Assembly (NCBI GenBank): GCA_916988195.3
Contig: CAKASQ030000077.1
Span: forward strand, 43,076-107,075
Source: Oscillospiraceae bacterium
Lineage (GTDB): Bacteria; Bacillota; Clostridia; Oscillospirales; Oscillospiraceae
Direction: 5' to 3'
Length of the DNA stretch: 64,000 nt
Shown here one piece after another: positions 20,233 through 27,612 of the stretch (its first letter is position 1; each line of letters opens with the position of its first letter). The notes under the pieces were generated by a model, which saw nothing but the letters and a program-made list of their open reading frames with translations, made no database searches and was not told the origin of the DNA. The position numbers and the translations under genes were made by a program.

Positions 20233-21041
20233 TTATGAATGCAACAGATTGGAATACAGCTCTTTATGGGAAAATGTCTGATGAACAGGATAAATTCCGG
20301 GACTGGCTGAAAAGCCAGCCCCCGGAGGAAATCCTGCACCACACCTATGAGTACACGGTGCGGGAGGACATCGTGATGGCGATGGAGCAGCTGGAGCTGA
20401 CCGACACACAGGCACAGGCGCTTTTGGATTCCCCCTCGCCGCTGGCTGATGTGTACCGTTATTTTGAAAAGCTGGAGACCGGCTACATGGATGTGATCCG
20501 GAACAGCATTGAAAACCGTGCCGATGATGTGTGCAAGGCGCAGGAAGAATTACGAACTGCCCCTTTCTACCACCATTCTGCCGCCTATGCGTCCGAGCAT
20601 GGAGAGATGGCACAATATAACCGTTCGTATCAGGCGAACAGCGCCTGCAAAGAAGCCATTGAGCAGACCATCAGCGCCCACTATGCAGAGAACCGGCTGG
20701 ATACGGAGGCGGCGGTCAAAGATGTGCTGGAAAAGTTCGGGGCGGAACGGGTACAGTTCATTCTTGTAAACACCATCCAGCACAAGAACCATGACGGGCG
20801 TATCTCTCAGGACAATAAAGCCTGGGCAAAAACCATTCCCATGCCGGAGGACAGCGGCGCTTCCCGCCACTGTGCCTATCTGGTTGTGGATGGGGTCAAT
20901 CCCGGTCTGACCGATCTGTTTACCAGGCAGGCCAGAAAAACCATGCAGGAACAGCAGAAAAGTTCTGTTCTGCAAAAGCTCAAACAGGAACCGCCTGCCC
21001 ATAAGCCTGCCGCCCCGAAGAAACAGGAGCCGGAGCGATGA
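20229..21041 (+). CDS. DUF3848/DUF3849 double-domain ICE protein
   Basis: A 270-residue soluble protein. The N-terminal half (LYGKMSDEQDKFRDWLKSQP to YTVREDIVMAM) fits DUF3848; the C-terminal half (HHSAAYASEHGEMAQYNRS, VLEKFGAERVQFIL, ISQDNKAWAK) fits DUF3849. The tail is Lys/Pro-rich. It overlaps the helicase stop and, by ATGA, the mobC start, so it is expressed together with the DNA-processing genes. No catalytic motif can be identified; function unknown. Confidence 0.85.
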   Translation: MIMNATDWNTALYGKMSDEQDKFRDWLKSQPPEEILHHTYEYTVREDIVMAMEQLELTDTQAQALLDSPSPLADVYRYFEKLETGYMDVIRNSIENRADDVCKAQEELRTAPFYHHSAAYASEHGEMAQYNRSYQANSACKEAIEQTISAHYAENRLDTEAAVKDVLEKFGAERVQFILVNTIQHKNHDGRISQDNKAWAKTIPMPEDSGASRHCAYLVVDGVNPGLTDLFTRQARKTMQEQQKSSVLQKLKQEPPAHKPAAPKKQEPER

Positions 21042-21382
21042 GCAGCTCCAAGCGCAAGCGGGATGTGCCGGTTCTGTTTTGGGTATCCGCTGATGAAATG
21101 GAGTTGATTCAGCAGAAAATGGCACAGTTTGGGACAAAAAACCTGAGTGCCTATCTGCGGAAAATGGCTGTGGACGGCTATGTGGTGCAGCTGGATTTGC
21201 CGGAACTGAAAGAACTGGTATCCCTGCTGCGCCGGAGCAGCAACAACTTAAACCAGCTGACCCGCAAGGTGCATGAGACCGGGCGGATTTATGATGTCGA
21301 TTTGGAGGATATATCCCAGCGGCAGGAACAGTTATGGGACGGAGTTAAAGAGATACTGACACAACTCTCCAAACTTTCGTAA
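21038..21382 (+). CDS. mobC: MobC-type relaxosome accessory protein
   Basis: A 114-residue basic protein with a ribbon-helix-helix-like start (RKRDVPVLFWVSADEMELIQ) and the MobC pattern NLSAYLRKMAVDGYV, LLRRSSNNLNQLTRKVHETG. MobC proteins bind near oriT and help the relaxase open the strand. ATGA coupling to the gene before it; a strong terminator follows. The partner relaxase is encoded at 23788-25203, separated by an inserted toxin-antitoxin cassette. Confidence 0.9.
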   Translation: MSSSKRKRDVPVLFWVSADEMELIQQKMAQFGTKNLSAYLRKMAVDGYVVQLDLPELKELVSLLRRSSNNLNQLTRKVHETGRIYDVDLEDISQRQEQLWDGVKEILTQLSKLS

Positions 21383-21402
21383 CCGGGACAAATACCCCAT
21401 CT

Positions 21403-21449
21403 GCGGAGGGAGGAACGGCGTTTCTTCGCCGCGCCTTCCTCCGCTTTTT
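21403..21449 (+). terminator. terminator after mobC
   Basis: GCGGAGGGAGG...CCTTCCTCCGC stem with an inner CGGCG/CGCCG pairing, followed by TTTTTC. It ends the long operon that began before the window. Confidence 0.8.
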
Positions 21450-21537
21450 CTTTTTGCCCGTATCCTTGCCTTTTGGCTGTGAGACAGGGATAATGGAATC
21501 AGGAACAGGAACTGTGATTTTGGGAGGAGGCATAACA

Positions 21538-21849
21538 ATGAGGGCATTGGTATTTTTGTTGAAACTGCTGTTGAAGATCGTGATGGTTCCGGTGATTCTG
21601 GCGCTGACCTTGTTTGTATGGATTTGTGTGGGGATCGTCTATGTCTCCGGTCTGGTGCTGGGGCTTATCAGCATGGTGATCGCCCTGCTGGGTGTGGCGG
21701 TTCTGCTGACCTGTTCCCTGCAAAACGGCATTATCCTGCTGGTGATGGCATTCCTTATTAGTCCCTATGGTCTGCCGATGGCTGCCATCTGGCTGCTGGG
21801 CAAGGTGCAGGACTTGAAGTTTGCCATTCAGGATTTGGTTTATGGATAA
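21538..21849 (+). CDS. CD1845-like small membrane protein
   Basis: A 103-residue hydrophobic protein with three or four predicted membrane helices (about 3-22, 26-47, 50-70, 72-92). Start placed at ATG 21538 behind GGGAGGAGG; the longer frame from 21454 would begin inside the terminator region. Small membrane proteins of this type are common between mobC and the relaxase in Tn1549-type ICEs. No catalytic residues; possibly part of the coupling or entry-exclusion machinery, which is inference. Confidence 0.75.
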   Translation: MRALVFLLKLLLKIVMVPVILALTLFVWICVGIVYVSGLVLGLISMVIALLGVAVLLTCSLQNGIILLVMAFLISPYGLPMAAIWLLGKVQDLKFAIQDLVYG

Positions 21850-21896
21850 AATGCGCGGTCACAAAAATGCCAGACAGTGTCTGTTAAATTGCTATA

Positions 21897-21925
21897 TTTA
21901 CTTCTGTGCTACATCCGTGTATAAT
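21897..21925 (+). promoter_or_regulatory. promoter of the AbiE cassette
   Basis: TTTACT (21897-21902), 17-base spacer, perfect TATAAT (21920-21925), 20 bases before the abiEi start. This gives the toxin-antitoxin cassette its own transcription. Confidence 0.7.
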
Positions 21926-21944
21926 AGTAGCACGAAAGGAAGTG

Positions 21945-22553
21945 ATGGATGTGACCAAATCAGAACGGTTTGAGCAATTAGACAGACTTCTGACCGAGCA
22001 TGATGGGATGCTGCAAACCGCACAGGTAATCGCCAGCGGAATTGTAAAACCCATTTTTTATGAATATGTCAAAGAGAAAAATCTTCAGCAGGTTGCTCAC
22101 GGAATTTATGTCTCCGAGGACACCTGGATTGATGCGATGTTTCTGTTACATCTGCGATGTGGTCAGGCAGTATTTTCCCATGAATCAGCGCTATTTTTCC
22201 ATGACTTGACAGACCGGGAACCATCTCCATACGCTATCACGGTGCGCAGAGGGTACAGCACCACTCGCTTAAAGGCAGAGGGCCTTTCTGTTTACACCAT
22301 CAAACCAGAACTATATGAGGTAGGGCTGACAACTGGCCAAACACCTTTTGGGCATACGGTTCCTGTCTATGATATGGAGCGCACCATCTGCGATCTGCTC
22401 CGCAGCCGAAGCAGCATGGAAATACAGACTTTTCAAGGTGCGCTGAAGATGTATGCCAGAAGAAAGGACAAGGATCTGCGGACTTTGATGCGGTATGCCG
22501 GTATGTTCCGGGTTGAAAAAATTTTACGGCAGTATTTGGAGGTGCTTTTATGA
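21945..22553 (+). CDS. abiEi: AbiEi-type antitoxin (type IV toxin-antitoxin)
   Basis: A 202-residue protein with an N-terminal winged helix typical of AbiEi (ERFEQLDRLLTEHDGMLQTA) and the conserved pattern QVAHGIYVSEDTW, AVFSHESALFFHDL, VYDMERTICDLLR. AbiEi antitoxins bind their own promoter and counter the AbiEii nucleotidyltransferase without forming a stable complex. ATG 21945 is used (AAAGGA upstream); GTG 21951 is an alternative. The gene is coupled by ATGA to the toxin. Confidence 0.88.
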   Translation: MDVTKSERFEQLDRLLTEHDGMLQTAQVIASGIVKPIFYEYVKEKNLQQVAHGIYVSEDTWIDAMFLLHLRCGQAVFSHESALFFHDLTDREPSPYAITVRRGYSTTRLKAEGLSVYTIKPELYEVGLTTGQTPFGHTVPVYDMERTICDLLRSRSSMEIQTFQGALKMYARRKDKDLRTLMRYAGMFRVEKILRQYLEVLL

Positions 22554-23404
22554 TAAAGACAGCAAGGCAGCTAAAAGATTTGATTCGCAATCTTTCCAGA
22601 GAAAAATCTGCGGATGCACAGCTTTTAATGCGAAACTATATGATGGAGCGTTTTCTGGAGCGTATTTCCCTTTCTGAATATCGTGATAAATTTATTCTGA
22701 AAGGCGGGATGCTGGTAGCGGCAATGGTTGGACTGGATGCCCGTTCCACGATGGACTTGGACGCTACTGTAAAAGGAGCCAATGTTAATGTAGAGGAGAT
22801 CGAGAACCTGATTTCTGCTATTGTGAGTGTGCCGATTGATGATGGCGTCAAATTTCAGTTGAAAAGCATTTCAGAGATTATGGATGAAGCGGAGTATCCT
22901 GGGATTCGGGTCAGCATGACTACAACCTTTGACGGTGTGGTGACACCTTTGAAGATTGACATTTCCACAGGGGATGCCATTACCCCCAGGGAGGTACGCT
23001 ACTCTTTCAAGCTGATGCTGGAAGATCGCTCCATTGACATTTGGGCATACAATCTGGAAACCGTTCTGGCTGAAAAGCTGGAAACAATCATCACCAGAAC
23101 CACCACCAACACCCGCATGAGAGATTTCTATGACATTTATATTCTGGATCAGCTCCACGGGAACACATTGAACCGGCAGACGCTCTATGATGCACTGTTG
23201 GCAACTGCCAAAAAACGCGGAACCGAACGGCATCTTGCAGAAGCTATGGATGTTTTGAATGAAGTGGAAAGCAGTCCTGTGATGCAGAAACTTTGGGAAT
23301 CTTACCGCAGGAAGTTTTCCTATGCGGCAGATCTGGAGTGGAGCATCATCATGGGGGCGGTTCGCAGTTTATACGCTCTATGTGAAAAGGGATCGAGCCT
23401 ATGA
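22550..23404 (+). CDS. abiEii: AbiEii-type nucleotidyltransferase toxin
   Basis: A 284-residue member of the AbiEii/AbiGii family (DNA polymerase beta-like fold). Visible motifs: KGGM (51-54), the catalytic acidic pair D69 and D71 in STMDLDAT, PLKIDISTGD downstream, and a later ETVLAEKLETI...RMRDFYDIY block, all in the family order. Family members are GTP-binding toxins that modify RNA (tRNA for some) and give phage abortive infection. Coupled to abiEi before and to a zinc-ribbon gene after, both by ATGA. Confidence 0.9.
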   Translation: MIKTARQLKDLIRNLSREKSADAQLLMRNYMMERFLERISLSEYRDKFILKGGMLVAAMVGLDARSTMDLDATVKGANVNVEEIENLISAIVSVPIDDGVKFQLKSISEIMDEAEYPGIRVSMTTTFDGVVTPLKIDISTGDAITPREVRYSFKLMLEDRSIDIWAYNLETVLAEKLETIITRTTTNTRMRDFYDIYILDQLHGNTLNRQTLYDALLATAKKRGTERHLAEAMDVLNEVESSPVMQKLWESYRRKFSYAADLEWSIIMGAVRSLYALCEKGSSL

Positions 23405-23733
23405 AAAAACACGGTCATTATTGCAAAGTCTGCGGAGAATACAAAGCCAACGAAAAATTTTCCGGCAAAGGCCATGCGGCTCATATCTGTAAATCCTGTG
23501 CTTCTTTGCCGCCGGAAAAACAAGCGGAGCAAATGACAATAAATCGCTTGCTAAATCTCCCCTGGCGATTATCAAAGGAACAAATTTTCTGGCTGAAAAA
23601 CCGAATGGAAGATAAGCGCCCGGAAGTCCGTGCGCTGGCGAAAGAACAATACGAGATGAGGTTTCCTCCAAAACAGTTAGAGGACACCGATGACGATTTT
23701 GATTTTCTTGATGAGAATGATTTTATAGAATAA
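23401..23733 (+). CDS. zinc-ribbon protein coupled to the AbiE toxin
   Basis: A 110-residue protein whose ATG overlaps the toxin stop (ATGA), so it is translated from the same message. It starts with two CxxC pairs (CKVCGEYKANEKFSGKG then CKSC), forming a four-Cys zinc ribbon in residues 8-35, followed by a helical, charged middle and a very acidic tail (DTDDDFDFLDENDF). I do not recognise it as a standard AbiE component. It could be a third element of the defence cassette or a passenger. Confidence 0.75.
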   Translation: MKKHGHYCKVCGEYKANEKFSGKGHAAHICKSCASLPPEKQAEQMTINRLLNLPWRLSKEQIFWLKNRMEDKRPEVRALAKEQYEMRFPPKQLEDTDDDFDFLDENDFIE

Positions 23734-23739
23734 CGAAAG

Positions 23740-23770
23740 CGGTCTGCACCATGCAGGCCGTTTCTTTTTT
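23740..23770 (+). terminator. terminator of the AbiE cassette
   Basis: CGGTCTGCA (23740-23748) pairs with TGCAGGCCG (23752-23760) with one G-U, then TTTCTTTTTT. It lies 18 bases upstream of the relaxase start, whose SD GGAAAGGAGG follows at once. Confidence 0.75.
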
Positions 23771-23787
23771 GGAAAGGAGGCCCTTCT

Positions 23788-25203
23788 ATGGCAACCACAC
23801 GCATCATGCCCCTGCATATCGGCAAGGGACGCACGGAGAGCCGAGCAATCAGCGATATTATTGATTATGTGGCAAATCCGCAAAAGACTGACAACGGAAA
23901 ACTAATTACCGGCTATGGCTGTGACAGCCGGACCGCCGATGCAGAGTTTCTGCTGGCGAAGCGGCAGTATATCGCCGCCACCGGGCGGGTGCGTGGGGCG
24001 GACGATGTGATCGCTTACCATGTGCGCCAGTCATTCAAACCCGGAGAGATCACACCGGAAGAAGCCAACCGTCTGGGTGTCGAATTTGCCAAGCGGTTTA
24101 CCAAGGGCAATCATGCCTTTGTGGTCTGCACTCACATAGACAAATCGCACGTTCATAATCACATCATCTGGTCATCGGTCAGCTTAGAATATGACCGAAA
24201 GTTCCGCAACTTTTGGGGCAGCACCAGAGCCGTCCGGCGCTTGAGCGATACCATCTGTATCGAGAACGGACTGTCCATTGTGGAGAATCCCAAGCCCCAC
24301 GGAAAAAGCTACAACAAATGGTTGGGCGATCAGGCCAAGCCCTCCCATCGGGAGCAGCTGCGGGTGATGATTGACCATGCGCTGGAGCAGAAACCGGCGG
24401 ACTTTGATGCGCTGTTGAAACTGCTTACAGAAATGGGCTGCGAAGTATCTCGGCGCGGGAAAGCAATCCGGCTCAAAGCTCCCGGCTGGAAGAATGTAGC
24501 CCGCATGGATGACAAGCTGGGGGCCGGGTACAGTGAAGCAGAAATCCGTGCGGTGCTGGCCGGTGAAAAACAGCATACGCCCCGTAAAAATTCCGCAGTG
24601 CAGCCGGAGCCGCTCAAGGTCAATCTGCTGGTGGACATTCAGGCAAAATTGCAAGCTGGAAAAGGTGCTGGCTATACGCGATGGGCTAAAGTTTTCAATT
24701 TGAAGCAGATGGCGCAGACCATGAATTATCTGTCAGAGAATAACCTGCTGGAGTATGCGGTTTTGGAAGAAAAGGCTGCGGCTGCCACGGCACATCACAA
24801 TGAACTTTCGGCGCAGATCAAAGCGGCTGAAAAGCGCATGGCAGAGATCGCTGTTCTGCGTACTCACATCGTAAATTATGCCAAGACCCGTGAGGTTTAT
24901 GTGGCATACCGCAAGGCGGGCTACTCTAAGAAATTCCGGGAAGAACATGAGGAAGAAATTCTGCTCCACCAGGCTGCTAAGAATGCCTTTGATGAGATGG
25001 ACGTCAAGAAGCTGCCCAAGGTCAAAGAGTTGCAGACAGAGTATGCGAAATTGCTGGAAGAAAAGAAAAAGACCTATGCCGAGTACCGGCGTTCCCGTGA
25101 AGAAATGCGGGAGCTTTTAACGGCAAAGGCCAATGTGGATCGGGTCCTGAAAATGGAGGTAGAACAGGATGTTGAAAAAGAAAAAGACCACGGCCAGCGG
25201 TAA
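23788..25203 (+). CDS. MOBP-type relaxase
   Basis: Nicks oriT and pilots the transferred strand. In 471 residues: the N-terminal relaxase domain with the metal-binding histidine triad H121/H123/H125 in HIDKSHVHNH (116-125), a candidate catalytic Tyr among the N-terminal tyrosines (DYVANP near 27), a helical middle, and a long coiled-coil C-terminus (about 320-470). Length fits MobA/MobL relaxases of Tn1549-like ICEs. SD GGAAAGGAGG precedes ATG 23788. No separate helicase domain is fused. The AbiE cassette separates it from mobC. Confidence 0.92.
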   Translation: MATTRIMPLHIGKGRTESRAISDIIDYVANPQKTDNGKLITGYGCDSRTADAEFLLAKRQYIAATGRVRGADDVIAYHVRQSFKPGEITPEEANRLGVEFAKRFTKGNHAFVVCTHIDKSHVHNHIIWSSVSLEYDRKFRNFWGSTRAVRRLSDTICIENGLSIVENPKPHGKSYNKWLGDQAKPSHREQLRVMIDHALEQKPADFDALLKLLTEMGCEVSRRGKAIRLKAPGWKNVARMDDKLGAGYSEAEIRAVLAGEKQHTPRKNSAVQPEPLKVNLLVDIQAKLQAGKGAGYTRWAKVFNLKQMAQTMNYLSENNLLEYAVLEEKAAAATAHHNELSAQIKAAEKRMAEIAVLRTHIVNYAKTREVYVAYRKAGYSKKFREEHEEEILLHQAAKNAFDEMDVKKLPKVKELQTEYAKLLEEKKKTYAEYRRSREEMRELLTAKANVDRVLKMEVEQDVEKEKDHGQR

Positions 25204-25438
25204 GCTGGTCCTGGTCAAAAGCGTTCGCAGAACGCGCAGCTACAGAATGAAATTCTGTGTTCAAAGGGGCTTGGGGGCGCTGCCCTCAACAAGCAAGCGG
25301 AGAGGAAAATCACAAAGGGATTTTCTTCTCTGCGGGCCTGTGTGTATTAACACAGGCATTGCTTGCTATCATTTCCACAAACAAAAACTCCGACACATCC
25401 CCAACGGTCGTATCGGAGTTCACGGGTCCAGATGGTAG
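25169..25438 (+). CDS. possible small basic ORF overlapping the relaxase end
   Basis: ATG 25169 sits 9 bases behind GGAGG (25155-25159) and overlaps the last 35 bases of the relaxase gene. The first 25 residues are strongly basic (MLKKKKTTASGKLVLVK). The rest runs through a cluster of inverted repeats and the 3' end of the opposite XRE gene, so only the first part may derive from a real gene. Probably a small ICE gene whose 3' end was replaced at a recombination joint. Confidence 0.35.
   Translation: MLKKKKTTASGKLVLVKSVRRTRSYRMKFCVQRGLGALPSTSKRRGKSQRDFLLCGPVCINTGIACYHFHKQKLRHIPNGRIGVHGSRW
25290..25365. repeat. branched inverted-repeat structure (outer stem with two inner hairpins)
   Basis: CAAGCAA (25290-25296) pairs with TTGCTTG (25359-25365). 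Inside lie two further hairpins: GAGAGGAAAATC (25300-25311) with GATTTTCTTCTC (25319-25330, one mismatch), and GCCTGTGT (25336-25343) with ACACAGGC (25350-25357). A smaller perfect hairpin ACAGAAT/ATTCTGT lies just upstream (about 25242-25258). No T-run follows, so it is not an ordinary terminator. Confidence 0.7.
25381..25420 (-). terminator. terminator of the minus-strand XRE gene
   Basis: On the minus strand AACTCCGA and TCGGAGTT form a stem followed by TTTTTGT, directly at the stop of the XRE gene. Confidence 0.65.
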
Positions 25439-25665
25439 TCATCGAACAATGGAGACTGGAAGAAATCACACAACGTAATGCCTAATCCTTGGCACATCTC
25501 ATGGATGATCCGCAGCTTCACGGATTCATACGAACAGTTGATGACATTCCCTATCGTTGATTTCGGTACGCCGCTTTTCATAAAAAGCTGGTACTGTGTC
25601 ATGTGCCTTTCCGAAAGAAGTTCTGTCAACCGTTTACTCACGGCCTCATTTAGCTGCATCCGCAT
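25420..25665 (-). CDS. XRE-family helix-turn-helix regulator
   Basis: An 81-residue Cro/CI-type protein. Helix-turn-helix in MTQYQLFMKSGVPKSTIGNV (about residues 22-41), then SYESVKLRIIHEMCQGLGIT, typical of small XRE regulators. The start at 25665 is preferred because AGGGA lies 9 bases upstream on that strand; 25674 is possible. It faces away from the gene at 25846, and the 180-base gap between them contains inverted ACTAATT/AATTAGT (25689-25723) and a repeated CTGTACT, likely operator sequences. Confidence 0.85.
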   Translation of the reverse strand: MRMQLNEAVSKRLTELLSERHMTQYQLFMKSGVPKSTIGNVINCSYESVKLRIIHEMCQGLGITLCDFFQSPLFDDYHLDP

Positions 25666-25845
25666 CACCACCATTCCCTGTCACTGTACTAATTATTATA
25701 TGGTGGTGCGGTAAAAAATTAGTCCCTGCAGCTGTACTGGTCTGATATTCTGTTGTAAAATATTTCTGACAGCGTTTTATGTAGGGAAATAGAAATGCTG
25801 TCAGGTAACTAATCCATTTTCACAAACAAAATAGGAGAAATAGGG

Positions 25846-26379
25846 ATGCACAAAGAGGTAGATTTTATAGCGGAATACAATGAAGAAATGAAGGAGCTGC
25901 TGGCGGAACCCCAGACGTCCCCAAGCGAACGGGAGTGGCAGCGGTTTCGGCTGTCCATGGAATTGGTCAATGCCCAGGAATCCCAATATACCAGGGTAAA
26001 GAATGAAGAACGCTGGAAACGACTGGAGCAGGAATTTTATCCGGCCTTGTGCGTGATTGCAAAGACTCAGGGAGGCCGTGTGGAATTGAACATCAAGGAA
26101 GATACCTTGATCGGTCAGCTTGTTTACATAGGAGAAGGGCTTACGTTAGGCAGCTCAAATCCAGAAGGACTGGCTGCGTTTTCGAGGATTGTCGCAGCGG
26201 CGGAAGATATTTTTGTCTCCATACATGACGGGTGTTCAAAGTTTCAATTTATCTTCTGCCTGCACGATAAGGTTTTTGTGGAAGATCATGCGGAGCAGAT
26301 TGCGAAGATAAAAGAAAAAATCCGGCTTCACCGTATGGAAACTATGCGGCTTCATCGGATGCTTTCAGGCAAGGATTAA
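25846..26379 (+). CDS. uncharacterised cargo protein
   Basis: A 177-residue soluble protein preceded by ATAGGAGAAATAGGG. The N-terminal 70 residues are charged and helical (EYNEEMKELLAEP, EREWQRFRLSMELV); the middle is beta-rich with alternating hydrophobics (GGRVELNIKEDTLIGQLVYI); the end is again helical and basic. No signal peptide, membrane segment or recognisable catalytic motif. It stands alone between a divergent XRE gene and the metal-uptake cluster, and the XRE protein may control it. Confidence 0.75.
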   Translation: MHKEVDFIAEYNEEMKELLAEPQTSPSEREWQRFRLSMELVNAQESQYTRVKNEERWKRLEQEFYPALCVIAKTQGGRVELNIKEDTLIGQLVYIGEGLTLGSSNPEGLAAFSRIVAAAEDIFVSIHDGCSKFQFIFCLHDKVFVEDHAEQIAKIKEKIRLHRMETMRLHRMLSGKD

Positions 26380-26424
26380 GGATAGAGAATCAACACGCAT
26401 ACTTCAAAATTCAAAAAACATCCA

Positions 26425-26478
26425 TGGACTGTGGCCATGAAAATATGCTATACTAACCGTGGTTTGCTTATGCTAACC
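26425..26478 (+). promoter_or_regulatory. araC-type gene promoter with AraC-like box and 18-bp operator
   Basis: TGGACT (26425-26430), 18-base spacer, TATACT (26449-26454). The spacer contains GTGGCCATGAAAATA (26431-26445), similar to the activator boxes before the two transporter operons. The inverted repeat GGTTTGCTTATGCTAACC (26461-26478) starts 6 bases after the -10, covering the expected transcription start. This layout predicts self-repression by the AraC protein and repression by a second, dimeric regulator. Confidence 0.65.
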
Positions 26479-26493
26479 AGGGAGGAAATACAA

Positions 26494-27465
26494 ATGAGCG
26501 AACAGCAATTTACAGACTTTTTTGATCCGGAAATTCAAAAAATTGTCAGCGAAGATGGCTGCTCCATTTACAGAATGAAAAACGTAACTGGAGAGGGTGT
26601 TATCACTCGTTATGAAATTCTTCCGGGTATTGAATTATTCTATAATGATTTTCACATGAGCGATGGACAGAATCAAAACAAGCTTCCGCACTCTGATGTA
26701 CTTGAAATCAATCATTGCCGGGAGGGACGTTTTGAATGCGAATTTGCTAATGGAGATTATCAGTATGTCGGTGCTGGCGATCTTGCAATTAACCGCCTGA
26801 CAAACGAAACTACATCAACTTACTTTCCGTTGTCGCATTATCACGGCATTTCTATTACCATTGATCTGCCTACGGCAGATCAAACTATGAAGCGGATAGA
26901 AAGTGTGATTGGTGGGCTGAATATAGATGTCTTTTCGATTGCAGATAAATTTTGCAAAAATGACACCTGCGTTGTATTAAGAACCCAAAGCGAAATCGAA
27001 CATATTTTTTCGGAACTTTATCGGGTGGAGCCTCGGATGATTGCTTACTATTTGAAAGTGAAAGTGCTGGAATTGCTGATGTTTCTGAATCAGGTTTCGC
27101 TTCAGGATTACCAGGAAGAACGAAGATATTTTGCAAGAAATCAAGTACAAACAATAAAGAAAGTACAGGAATATATGACAGCCGATCTTCGCAACCATTA
27201 TACTTTGCAGGAGCTATCAGAAAAATTTGAAATTCCTCTTACCTCAATGAAGGTTTGCTTCAAGGGCGTTTATGGGTGTTCTATTTATGCTTATATGAAA
27301 TCCTATCGTATGCAGGCTGCTACGATCTTGCTTCGGGATACTTCTGACAGCATAACAGAAATTGCGGCTAAAATGGGATACGATAATCCGAGTAAATTTT
27401 CCGAAGCATTCAAAAAAGAATTTGGAGAACTGCCTTCCGAGTTCCGAAAAAAGTTGTCCAAATAG
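26494..27465 (+). CDS. AraC/XylS-family regulator, YbtA/PchR-like
   Basis: A 323-residue protein; ATG 26494 has GGGAGGA upstream, whereas the in-frame ATG at 26431 lies inside the promoter. The N-terminal sensor half is Asp/Asn-rich with IELFYNDFHMSD and LEINHCREGRFEC, a layout seen in PchR/YbtA regulators that sense metal-bound siderophores. The C-terminal 95 residues hold two helix-turn-helix units (YTLQELSEKFEIPLTSMKVC and ITEIAAKMGYDNPSKFSEAF) ending in PSEFRKK. It precedes the transporter operons and most likely activates them. Confidence 0.88.
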   Translation: MSEQQFTDFFDPEIQKIVSEDGCSIYRMKNVTGEGVITRYEILPGIELFYNDFHMSDGQNQNKLPHSDVLEINHCREGRFECEFANGDYQYVGAGDLAINRLTNETTSTYFPLSHYHGISITIDLPTADQTMKRIESVIGGLNIDVFSIADKFCKNDTCVVLRTQSEIEHIFSELYRVEPRMIAYYLKVKVLELLMFLNQVSLQDYQEERRYFARNQVQTIKKVQEYMTADLRNHYTLQELSEKFEIPLTSMKVCFKGVYGCSIYAYMKSYRMQAATILLRDTSDSITEIAAKMGYDNPSKFSEAFKKEFGELPSEFRKKLSK

Positions 27466-27483
27466 AGGATGTTTGGTCTTTTT

Positions 27484-27516
27484 AGAGTGGCGGCAAAATA
27501 CCAGATACAATATACT
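27484..27516 (+). promoter_or_regulatory. activator box and -10 of the importer operon
   Basis: AGAGTGGCGGCAAAATA (27484-27500), 10 bases, TATACT (27511-27516). There is no usable -35; the box takes its place, as in AraC-family class II activation. The same arrangement recurs at 32539-32570. Confidence 0.65.
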
Positions 27517-27540
27517 ATCGTCTGTACTAGCAGATGATTT

Positions 27541-27569
27541 AAGAGCGTCGTGCAGACGCTCTTTTTTTT
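27541..27569 (+). terminator. terminator hairpin in the leader of the importer operon
   Basis: AAGAGCGTC (27541-27549) and GACGCTCTT (27555-27563) with a 5-base loop, then eight T. It can end araC transcripts, but it also lies downstream of the importer promoter (-10 at 27511), so importer messages must read through it. Confidence 0.8.
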
Positions 27570-27576
27570 GAATAGA

Positions 27577-27594
27577 GGTTAGATTATTCTAACC
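27577..27594 (+). promoter_or_regulatory. 18-bp inverted-repeat operator before the importer operon
   Basis: GGTTAGATTATTCTAACC, perfect 7-base arms, 4 bases upstream of the SD GAAGGAG. Same half-sites and length as the copies at 26461 and 32578. The half-sites GGTTAG/CTAACC equal those of DtxR-type operators, although the classical spacing is shorter. Confidence 0.6.
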
Positions 27595-27612
27595 CGCGAA
27601 GGAGTCGGTATT

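Noticed and set aside
26431..26493. AraC protein start at ATG 26431
   Set aside because: This ATG sits between the -35 and -10 of the gene's own promoter; ATG 26494 has a proper SD.
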